Part shown: piece after piece, positions 52,950 to 59,461 of the stretch
How the letters are laid out: each line of letters begins with the position of its first letter
Numbering within the stretch: position 1 is the stretch's first letter
Assembly: GCF_037860835.1 (NCBI RefSeq)
Contig: NZ_JBBEOG010000001.1
Coordinates: forward strand, 496,001 to 560,000
Origin: Aquipuribacter nitratireducens
GTDB taxonomy: Bacteria > Actinomycetota > Actinomycetes > Actinomycetales > JBBAYJ01
DNA length: 64,000 nucleotides
Direction of reading: 5' to 3'
Made by a program: the position numbers and the translations under genes
Notes under the pieces: generated by a model
The model's database searches: none
Seen by the model: only the letters and a program-made list of their open reading frames with translations
What the model was told of the DNA's origin: nothing

Positions 52950-53007
52950 TCGTCCCCCAGCGGTGCTGTCCCTGCCGTGCTGGGCGTGCCGTGCCGGCCG
53001 TGGCCTC

Positions 53008-53268
53008 TCAGCCGCGGCCGGGGGCGCGCTCCGAGGGGTTGCCGGTCGTCTCGAGGCAGTTCGACGCACCGGACGTGCCCTGGTGGGGGCCGGGGTTGCC
53101 GCCCTCGGCGTCGGTGGTGGCGCGCGCGTGCACGCCGAACCACGAGAAGCCGGGAGCGGGGTCGCTGCCGGCGGGCGCGAGGCAGTGCGCCGCCGAGGCG
53201 GGGCCGGCGAGGGCGATGCCGCCCGCGGCGACGAGGGCGGCGGCGAAGGTGAGGACTGTCGTCTTCAT
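53008..53268 (-). CDS. Small secreted protein of unknown function
   Basis: 86 residues beginning KTTVLTFAAALVAAGGIALAG and a PASA-A signal-peptidase site, giving a mature peptide of roughly 60 residues with two cysteines (HCLAPAG and SNCLETTG) that could form a disulfide bond. The ATG at 53268 has a GGAGAG ribosome site; an in-frame ATG at 53280 is less likely. I recognise no family. It is convergent with the M36 gene and has hairpin-forming sequence upstream (GCGCCCGC at 53301 paired with GCGGGCGC at 53319). Confidence 0.6.
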   Translation of the reverse strand: MKTTVLTFAAALVAAGGIALAGPASAAHCLAPAGSDPAPGFSWFGVHARATTDAEGGNPGPHQGTSGASNCLETTGNPSERAPGRG

Positions 53269-53363
53269 CGATCTCTCCATCGGGTCGGTGTGCGTGTCGT
53301 GCGCCCGCCCGCGAAGGAGCGGGCGCATGGTGGGTACGTCACAGGTGGGTCACCCGGATGGCC

Positions 53364-53393
53364 GCTGGCACTCAAGGGATCTTGTGTGCCAGC
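53364..53393. promoter_or_regulatory. Inverted repeat in the divergent intergenic region
   Basis: GCTGGCACTCAAG - GGAT - CTTGTGTGCCAGC, paired at 12 of 13 positions, between the small secreted protein and the hypothetical gene at 53463. The half-site GCTGGCACTC resembles the CIRCE half of groES, but the internal spacing differs by one base. Operator or hairpin; function unknown. Confidence 0.45.
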
Positions 53394-53462
53394 CGATCAT
53401 GACCGCACCCTGACGCTCCACCCGGGTCGTCGGGACCCGGCCCCCGGCAGGAGGTGGTGGCG

Positions 53463-54020
53463 GTGCAGACCGGCGACGACCACAGGGACGGGGCGCGCGC
53501 GCCGCGCGCCGTCGGCATCGCTCCGCTGCACCGGCCCGAGGACGGCCTCGCGGGCTTCCTCGTCTCCGGCCGCTGGCCCGACAGCACCCGGGAGTGGGTG
53601 CAGCTCCTCACCCTCGCCGTCCGGGTCGCGACGACGCCCGGCCTCCTGCCGACGACGTCGCTGTTCTCCGCCAGCGAGACCCGCCCTGACGACGACCGGG
53701 TGCCCGACGCCGTCGGGCTCGTGCGCCTCGTCGGCCGGGCCCTCGACCCGGCAGTGGCCGAGCGGCGGCCCAGCGAGCCGCCCGTCGCTCTCCTCCTCCT
53801 GCACCCGCCCGCCGAGACCCCCACGACCACGCCCGAGGTCGACGTCGTCGCGAGCGGCTGCGTGCTGCTGCCGGGGGCGCCGCACCTCGGCCTCGACCAC
53901 CGCGCGGCGTGGGTGGAGGCGGAGCCGGACGGGACCGTCACCCGGCTGGTGAGCCGTCGCGGGGTCGACCCGGCGGCGGACGTCGACACCGCGGTGCTCG
54001 CCATGCTCATGGCGGCCTGA
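53463..54020 (+). CDS. Conserved hypothetical protein
   Basis: 185 residues, soluble, no signal peptide and no motif I recognise. Predicted regular secondary structure is suggested by EWVQLLTLAVRVATTPGLLP and DAVGLVRLVGRALDPAVAE, and the body is continuous with codon use like its neighbours. The GTG at 53463 is chosen because an AGGAGG ribosome site lies eight bases upstream; GTGs at 53454 and 53457 are too close to it. It is followed by a short direct-repeat region and then SURF1. Confidence 0.55.
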   Translation: MQTGDDHRDGARAPRAVGIAPLHRPEDGLAGFLVSGRWPDSTREWVQLLTLAVRVATTPGLLPTTSLFSASETRPDDDRVPDAVGLVRLVGRALDPAVAERRPSEPPVALLLLHPPAETPTTTPEVDVVASGCVLLPGAPHLGLDHRAAWVEAEPDGTVTRLVSRRGVDPAADVDTAVLAMLMAA

Positions 54021-54040
54021 GGGACGCCCCTACTCCGACG

Positions 54041-54113
54041 ACAACGGTCATGATCCACGACCCGATCCGCCGGATCGAGGGACTGGGCGGGACAAGGGTC
54101 ATGATCCACGACC
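54041..54113. repeat. 51-bp spaced direct repeat
   Basis: ACAA(C/G)GGTCATGATCCACGACC occurs at 54041 and again at 54092, a 51-bp period. Each copy contains GGTC...GACC dyad ends. The second copy is preceded by GCGGGACAAGGGT, similar to GCGGGACAGGGGT in the 52-bp array at 7027. Together with flanks it occupies the 186-bp gap between the hypothetical gene and SURF1. Confidence 0.75.
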
Positions 54114-54206
54114 GGAGATCGGCGCGGGGTGCCGCGTCGTGCTCCCCCTGACGCCCACCGCCCGCCCGCGGCCGTCACGCAGGCACCCGGTCCGTACCCT
54201 GGTGTG

Positions 54207-55070
54207 GTGCGGAGGAGGCTGCTGACGGCGCGGTGGCTCACGCTCACCGCCCTCCTCCTCGGTGCCGTCGGCGGGATGCTGTGGCTCGGGCAGTGGCAGT
54301 GGCAGCGCAGCGCCCCCGAGACCGCGGCCCTCGTCGAGGACCCGTCGGGGGTGGCGCCGGCCGCGCTGCCCGCCGTCGGGGAGCTCGTCGGGGTGGGGGA
54401 GCGCGTCGTGCAGGGCGACCCGGGCCGCCTCGTCCGGGTGCGCGGGGAGTGGGTCCCCGAGCGGACCCTGTTCGTCGCCGACCGCGCGGCCCCCGGGGAG
54501 CCCGACGTGTCGGGTCGGTGGGTGGTGACCGCCGTGCGCGTGGGCGAGGGTGCGGCCGGCGGCGGAGGCGACGGCGACGTGCTCGTGCCCGTCGTCCGGG
54601 GCTGGGTGCCGGCCGATCCGGACGCACCGGCCGGAACGGCTCCCGCGCCGCCGGCCGGTCCCGTCGAGGTCGTCGGGTGGCTGCAGGCCGCCGAGCCGCT
54701 CGACCTGCCCGTCGACATCGTCCAGCCCGACGGCGTCGTCCCGATCCTCGCGACCGCCGACCTCGTCAACCGCTGGCCGGAGGAGCTGCTCGGCGGCTTC
54801 GTCGTCGCGGCGCCGGGGTCGTCCGGCCTCACCGCCGATCCGCTGACGGCGCCGCCGGAGTCCGCGCGCGAGTCACGCGACTGGCGCAACCTCGCGTACT
54901 CCGCGCAGTGGTTCGTGTTCGCCGGCTTCGCCGTCGTCCTGTGGTGGCGCATGCTCCGCGACGACGTCGCCCGGAGCGAGGCGTCGGCCGAGGCCGCGGC
55001 CCGTGACCGGGCGCGTGTCCCGGCGGGGCCGGTGCCCGTCCAGACCCCGAGAGAGAGGAGCGCGCCGTGA
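54207..55070 (+). CDS. SURF1 family cytochrome oxidase biogenesis protein
   Basis: 287 residues with the SURF1 layout: an N-terminal membrane segment (WLTLTALLLGAVGGMLWLG) running into the signature GQWQWQR, a large extracytoplasmic domain, and a second membrane segment near residues 232-250 (WFVFAGFAVVLWW). SURF1 assists cytochrome c oxidase assembly. The GTG at 54207 has TACCCT six bases upstream (54195-54200), a leaderless start. It is linked by GTGA to the DUF3817 gene. Confidence 0.85.
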   Translation: MRRRLLTARWLTLTALLLGAVGGMLWLGQWQWQRSAPETAALVEDPSGVAPAALPAVGELVGVGERVVQGDPGRLVRVRGEWVPERTLFVADRAAPGEPDVSGRWVVTAVRVGEGAAGGGGDGDVLVPVVRGWVPADPDAPAGTAPAPPAGPVEVVGWLQAAEPLDLPVDIVQPDGVVPILATADLVNRWPEELLGGFVVAAPGSSGLTADPLTAPPESARESRDWRNLAYSAQWFVFAGFAVVLWWRMLRDDVARSEASAEAAARDRARVPAGPVPVQTPRERSAP

Positions 55071-55414
55071 GGGCCGCACTGACGAGGTTCCGCGTGGTCG
55101 CCTGGGTGGTGGGGGTGTTCCTCCTGCTGCTGACGGTCGGCATCCTGCTCCGCTACACGGACCTCTTCGGCTTCCGCACGGACGTGCTCTCCCGCACGGT
55201 CAGCCCGATCCACGGCTTCGGCTACATGGTCTACCTCGCCACGGGCATCGACCTCGCGAGCCGGCGGCGCTGGCGGCCGCTGACGACGCTCGGGGTGCTG
55301 CTCGCCGGCACCGTCCCGTTCCTGTCCTTCTACGCCGAGCGGCGGGTCACCCACGACGTGCGGGCCGAGCTCGCCCGTCGCGAGGCCGACGAGGCGACGG
55401 CACCGGCGTCGTGA
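55067..55414 (+). CDS. DUF3817 family integral membrane protein
   Basis: 115 residues with three membrane segments: VVAWVVGVFLLLLTVGILLRY, IHGFGYMVYLATGIDLA and PLTTLGVLLAGTVPFLSFYAERR. The HGFGYMVYL and GTVPFLSFYAERR pieces are typical of DUF3817, whose function is unknown. GTGA overlaps join it to SURF1 upstream and the Nudix gene downstream. Confidence 0.85.
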   Translation: MRAALTRFRVVAWVVGVFLLLLTVGILLRYTDLFGFRTDVLSRTVSPIHGFGYMVYLATGIDLASRRRWRPLTTLGVLLAGTVPFLSFYAERRVTHDVRAELARREADEATAPAS

Positions 55415-56430
55415 CGGGGCAGGTGACGCGGCACGCCCTGCGTCCCGTCCAGCGGCTCGCCTCGTACGCCGTGCTGCACCCGGACGGCGACGCCGAGCGC
55501 GTCCTGCTCGTCGAGGCGTCACGGCACTCCGACCTCGCCGGACGATGGTTCCTGCCCGGCGGTGGCGTCGACCACGGGGAGGACCCCGCGGCCGCTGTCG
55601 TCCGCGAGGTCGAGGAGGAGACCGGGCTCCGAGTGAGGCCCACCGGGGTGAGGGACGTCCTCGACGACGTCCTCGACCTCCCGCACCGCGGGCTGCAGGT
55701 CCACACCGTCCGGGTCGTCCACGACGTCGACGTCCTCGGGGGCACCCTCCGCCCCGAGCCGGAGGAACGCGACGGCGCCACCGGCGGCCGGCTCGCCGTC
55801 GTCACGCGCGAGGAGGCGCGACGGCTGCCGCTCACGCCGTACGTCGCGCGGGTGCTCGGGCTCCCGGCCGTGCCGTGGGGCGGACTCTCCCCGGACGTCG
55901 CCCTGCTGCGGCCGCTGTCCGGGGCGCCGGCCGCGGTGGCGCCGCCCGCCGGGACCACCGGGCCCGTGCCCCGGCTGCGTGTGGGCGTGTACGGCGTCGC
56001 GACGCGGGGGAGCGGTACCGACGAGGAGGTCCTCCTCACCCTCATCGCCGACCACGCGGCCGGGGCCGGGTCGTGGACCCTGCCGGGCGGGGGGATCGAC
56101 CACGGGGAGGACGTCACCGCCGCGCTGCTGCGCGAGGTGCACGAGGAGACCGGCCTGCCCGTGCGGCACCACCGTCTCCTGGGGGTCGGCAGCGTCCACT
56201 TCACCGGCCGCGCGCCGCACGGGCCCCTGGAGGACTTCCACGGCGTGCGGGTCGTCCACCACGTCGAGGTCCCCACGGACGTCGAGCCCCGGGTCGTCGA
56301 GGTCGACGGCTCGACCGCCGCGGTGCGCTGGGTGCCCGTCCGCGACCTCGCGGCGCTGCCCGCGACGCGACTCGTCCGGCACGCCCTCGACCTGCTCGGG
56401 CACCCGGCCGCTCGTACGCTCGGAGGGTGA
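55411..56430 (+). CDS. Tandem Nudix hydrolase
   Basis: 339 residues containing two complete Nudix domains. Nudix box 1 is around residue 48 (GGGVDHGEDPAAAV then REVEEETGL) and box 2 around residue 228 (GGGIDHGEDVTAALL then REVHEETGL); both keep the metal-binding REx2EE core. Substrates of such proteins are nucleotide diphosphate derivatives; none can be assigned. A Pro/Ala linker joins the halves. The GTG at 55411 overlaps the DUF3817 stop and the gene ends in GTGA with the next. Confidence 0.85.
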   Translation: MTGQVTRHALRPVQRLASYAVLHPDGDAERVLLVEASRHSDLAGRWFLPGGGVDHGEDPAAAVVREVEEETGLRVRPTGVRDVLDDVLDLPHRGLQVHTVRVVHDVDVLGGTLRPEPEERDGATGGRLAVVTREEARRLPLTPYVARVLGLPAVPWGGLSPDVALLRPLSGAPAAVAPPAGTTGPVPRLRVGVYGVATRGSGTDEEVLLTLIADHAAGAGSWTLPGGGIDHGEDVTAALLREVHEETGLPVRHHRLLGVGSVHFTGRAPHGPLEDFHGVRVVHHVEVPTDVEPRVVEVDGSTAAVRWVPVRDLAALPATRLVRHALDLLGHPAARTLGG

Positions 56431-57416
56431 CGGCTTCGACGACGACGGGTCCCGCCCGCGGCCAGTTCTCCTCCGAGACCTCCTCCTCCGGGCAGTGGGT
56501 CCGGCAGGGCAACCGCTTCACCGACCGCATCACGCGGGACAGCACGTCGGCGCCCGGCGAGGGACCGGACGAGCACGGCCGCTGGCCGGTGGAGGCCGGC
56601 CGCTACCGGCTCGTCGTGTGCCTCGCGTGCCCCTGGGCCCACCGCTCGCTCATCGTCCGGGGGCTGCTCGGCCTGCAGGACGCCATCTCCCTCGCCGTCG
56701 TCGACCCGATCCGGGACGAGCGCGGCTGGCGGTTCACCCTCGACCCGGACGGGCGCGACCCGGTCCTCGGCATCGCCTACCTGTCCGAGGCGTACCTCTT
56801 CACCGACCCGGACTACGAGGGCCGGGTGACCGTGCCGTGCATCGTCGACACCGTCACCGGGCGGGTCGTCACCAACGACTACCCCCAGATCACGCTCGAC
56901 CTGTCGACGGAGTGGGTCGACCACCACCGCCCCGGCGCGGACGGGCAGGTGCCGGACCTGTGGCCGGCGGGTGAGCGTGACGAGATGCAGCCGCTCATCG
57001 ACGAGATCTACGCCGACGTCAACAACGGCGTCTACCGCTGCGGGTTCGCGACCAGCCAGGAGGCGTACGACGAGGCGTTCGACCGGCTGTTCGCCCGCCT
57101 CGACGTCCTCGAGGCCCGGCTCGCGGACCGCCGGTTCCTCATGGGCGACGAGCCGCGCGAGGTCGACGTGCGGCTCTTCACCACCCTCGTCCGCTTCGAC
57201 GCCGCCTACCACGGCCACTTCAAGTGCAACCGCAGCAAGCTGACGGAGATGCCGAACCTGTGGCGGTACGCGCGCGAGCTCTACCGCCGGCCGGGCTGGG
57301 GGGAGACGGTCGACTTCGACCACATCAAGCGGCACTACTACGCGACGCACGAGCAGATCAACCCCACCCGCATCGTGCCGAAGGGCCCCGACACGTCGGT
57401 GTGGCTCGCCGACTGA
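56427..57416 (+). CDS. Glutathionyl-hydroquinone reductase-like protein (GST superfamily, ECM4/YqjG type)
   Basis: 329 residues. The catalytic Cys68 sits in CLACPWAHR. NDYPQITLDLSTEW, INNGVYRCGFATSQEAYDEA-like VNNGVYRCGFATSQ and FLMGDEPREVDVRLFTTLVRFD are ECM4-type signatures, followed by an all-helical GST C-terminal domain. The classical enzyme reduces glutathionyl-hydroquinones; actinobacteria generally use mycothiol, so the thiol partner here may differ. The GTG at 56427 has both TACGCT six bases upstream (56415-56420) and an adjoining CGGAGG, so it can be read leaderless or by coupling to the Nudix gene. Confidence 0.88.
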   Translation: MTASTTTGPARGQFSSETSSSGQWVRQGNRFTDRITRDSTSAPGEGPDEHGRWPVEAGRYRLVVCLACPWAHRSLIVRGLLGLQDAISLAVVDPIRDERGWRFTLDPDGRDPVLGIAYLSEAYLFTDPDYEGRVTVPCIVDTVTGRVVTNDYPQITLDLSTEWVDHHRPGADGQVPDLWPAGERDEMQPLIDEIYADVNNGVYRCGFATSQEAYDEAFDRLFARLDVLEARLADRRFLMGDEPREVDVRLFTTLVRFDAAYHGHFKCNRSKLTEMPNLWRYARELYRRPGWGETVDFDHIKRHYYATHEQINPTRIVPKGPDTSVWLAD

Positions 57417-57445
57417 TCGGAGCGGTCCTCGCCTAGGCTCGCGGC

Positions 57446-57805
57446 ATGGCGATCCTGTACGGCGTCCTCGTGGTGCTCCACCTCATCGGGATGGCCGGGG
57501 TCGTCGGCGGCTACCTCGCGAGCGTCCGGTCGCCGCGCTTCCCGGTGGTGATGCTCCACGGGGCGCTGACGGCGCTCGTCACGGGCCTTCTCCTCGTCGG
57601 GCTCAGCTACCCGGTCTTCGACGGGGAGAACATCGACAACGCGAAGATCAGCGTGAAGCTCGTCGTCGCTCTCGTCGTCGCCGTGCTCGTGTTCGTCAAC
57701 CGGCGTCGCGAGGTCGTGCCGACGGGCCTCTTCCACCTCGTCGGGGGTCTCGCGGTGCTCAACGTCGCGGTCGCCGTCCTCTGGAGCGACCGCTTCCTCG
57801 GCTGA
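57446..57805 (+). CDS. Small four-helix integral membrane protein
   Basis: 119 residues, almost entirely hydrophobic with four membrane segments (ILYGVLVVLHLIGMAGVVGGYLA, VVMLHGALTALVTGLLLVGL, ISVKLVVALVVAVLVFV and LFHLVGGLAVLNVAVAVLW). No family recognised with confidence. The ATG at 57446 has TAGGCT exactly six bases upstream (57434-57439), a leaderless start. Confidence 0.75.
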   Translation: MAILYGVLVVLHLIGMAGVVGGYLASVRSPRFPVVMLHGALTALVTGLLLVGLSYPVFDGENIDNAKISVKLVVALVVAVLVFVNRRREVVPTGLFHLVGGLAVLNVAVAVLWSDRFLG

Positions 57806-57870
57806 GGGGGACCTCCGTCCCTCGCGGAGCCCGCCACCGCGCGCTTCCGTGGAGGCGTGAGGTCGCAGCC

Positions 57871-58575
57871 GTGACGCCGGACGGGGTCGAGATCGCGTGG
57901 ATCCCGCTCGGAGCGGGGGCACGCACCCCGACCGTGCGGCTCTCGGGTCGCCTCTACGAGCGGCTGGCCGCGACGCGCGAGCACCGACCGGTGGCGGCCC
58001 TCGTCCACGCCGCGCTGCTGCTGGGCGCGGAGCGGGGGTCGTGGACCGTCGAGGTCGCGCCGGCCTGGGGCCCGGGCTCGCGCGGTCCCGGCGTCTGCGC
58101 GACCGGACCGGTCGGCTCCCGGCTGCTCGGGCGCGCGCGGGTGTTCCGCTACGAGGTGCGACGGTGGCGCGACGGTGTGGTCCCGGACCTGCCGTGGGCG
58201 CTGGTCCGGCGCCGGCTCGCCGCGGACGACACCGCCGCGCGCGACGTCCTCGACCGGCTCGACGACGTGCCGGTGCTCACGTGGGGGCGCGACGAGCACC
58301 GCCACGGCGACATGTGGAACTCCAACAGCGTCGTCGCGTGGGTCCTCGCCGCCTCGGGCGTCGACCTCGCGGCGGCCGCGCCCCCGCCCGGCACCCGCGC
58401 GCCCGGCTGGGCTGCCGGGCTCGAGGAGGCAGGGTTCCGCGACAGCAACGACTCCCTCGGAGCCGTGCTGATGCGGATGGGCGTGTTCCGCGACAGCAAC
58501 GACTCCCTCGCAGCCGTGGGTGACCCGGATGGGCGTGTTCCGCGACAGCAACGACTCCCTCGGAGCCGTGGGTGA
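57871..58575 (+). CDS. Hypothetical protein with repeat-derived C-terminus
   Basis: 234 residues. The first 185 look like an ordinary globular protein (IAWIPLGAGARTPTVRLSG, DVPVLTWGRDEHRHGDMWNSN, VVAWVLAASGVDLAAAAP), with a conserved-looking His/Asp/Trp/Asn patch at DEHRHGDMWNSN. I do not recognise the family. The last 46 codons fall in a 51-52 bp tandem repeat: FRDSNDSLGAV and FRDSNDSLAAV, then the frame shifts because one unit is 52 bp. The native C-terminus was probably before the repeat. The GTG at 57871 has GAGGT upstream. Confidence 0.6.
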   Translation: MTPDGVEIAWIPLGAGARTPTVRLSGRLYERLAATREHRPVAALVHAALLLGAERGSWTVEVAPAWGPGSRGPGVCATGPVGSRLLGRARVFRYEVRRWRDGVVPDLPWALVRRRLAADDTAARDVLDRLDDVPVLTWGRDEHRHGDMWNSNSVVAWVLAASGVDLAAAAPPPGTRAPGWAAGLEEAGFRDSNDSLGAVLMRMGVFRDSNDSLAAVGDPDGRVPRQQRLPRSRG

Positions 58576-58579
58576 CCCG
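58435..58579. repeat. 51/52-bp tandem repeat, nearly three copies
   Basis: Units begin with TTCCGCGACAGCAACGAC at 58435, 58486 and 58538 (periods 51 and 52 bp). All contain GACTCCCTCG(G/C)AGCCGTG. The array overlaps the end of the hypothetical gene and stops five bases before the PIG-L stop codon, i.e. between convergent genes, like the 7027 array. Confidence 0.85.
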
Positions 58580-58584
58580 GAGGC

Positions 58585-59310
58585 TCAGGCGAGCTCGGTC
58601 ACCGTGAAGATCTCCGCCAGCCGGCCGTCGGGCAGACCGCCGAGCGCGGCGTTGCGGGTGAGCCAGTCGCGGACCATCGTCTCGAGCTCGTCTCCCATGT
58701 GGGCGGTCTGGCTCTTGTGCTCCCGGAGCGCCGCGATCTTGCGCTCGAAGGTGTCGGTGACGTCGACGGGGTGGTCGGCGTGGGGGTGGGCGACGATGAA
58801 CACCTCGTTCACCACCCACGGCTCGAGGCCCTCGTCCTTCAGCAGCTCCGGCCAGGCGAACGGGTTGCGCGCCGAGGGGTAGATCGCGCGGATCGCGGCC
58901 TCGCCGGTCGCGAGGTGGTCGGAGTGCGAGGCGGGCAGGCGCTCGTAGTTGCGCTCGGGGGACTGGATGAGCATCCGCTGCGGGCGCACCTGCCGGATCA
59001 CCCGCGAGATGTCGCGCTCGAGCTCGCGGGTCGGCTCGACCCACCCGTCGCGGTAGCCGTCGAGGAAGCGCACGTCGTGCACGCCGACCGCGGCGGCCGC
59101 CGCGCGCTGCTCCTGCTCGCGGATCGGTCCGACCTCCTCGCGGGGCGTGTCGTCGAAGCCGCCCTGGTCGCCGCGGGTGACGAGGAGGTACGTCACCTCG
59201 ACCCCGGCGTCGACCCACGTCGCGACCGTCCCCGCACACCCGAAGTCGATGTCGTCGGGGTGCGCGCCCACGACGAGCGCGCGCTCGATATCGTTGTCCG
59301 GCTTCGGCAC
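58585..59310 (-). CDS. PIG-L family zinc deacetylase
   Basis: 241 residues of the LmbE/PIG-L fold. The zinc-binding motif is VVGAHPDDIDF, with the later His in SHSDHLATGEA. Family members remove acetyl groups from GlcNAc-type sugars; MshB (mycothiol synthesis) and Mca belong here, but neither can be assigned from the motifs. The GTG at 59310 has a GGAGGA ribosome site; longer open sequence upstream has no similarity. It is divergent from pcrA. Confidence 0.88.
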   Translation of the reverse strand: MPKPDNDIERALVVGAHPDDIDFGCAGTVATWVDAGVEVTYLLVTRGDQGGFDDTPREEVGPIREQEQRAAAAAVGVHDVRFLDGYRDGWVEPTRELERDISRVIRQVRPQRMLIQSPERNYERLPASHSDHLATGEAAIRAIYPSARNPFAWPELLKDEGLEPWVVNEVFIVAHPHADHPVDVTDTFERKIAALREHKSQTAHMGDELETMVRDWLTRNAALGGLPDGRLAEIFTVTELA

Positions 59311-59461
59311 GGGTCCTCCAGGTGGCAGGGGTCGGTCTCGGCCGTCAGGCCCTCGTTGTCGCGTCAACGACCAGCCTATGGTCGGTAGTCCCGGCCCACA
59401 CCCGCGCCGGGGTGTGGAGAGCGGCTGCGGCGCCCCGGCGACACGTAGGCTGGGGACCCGC

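Noticed and set aside
53364-53393. Third CIRCE element
   Set aside because: The arms resemble the groES operator but the spacer between conserved halves is 10 rather than 9 bases and no heat-shock gene is adjacent.
53372-55522. 716-codon minus-strand frame opposite the hypothetical gene, SURF1 and DUF3817
   Set aside because: The plus-strand genes have leaderless boxes, GTGA coupling and family motifs; the antisense frame has none.
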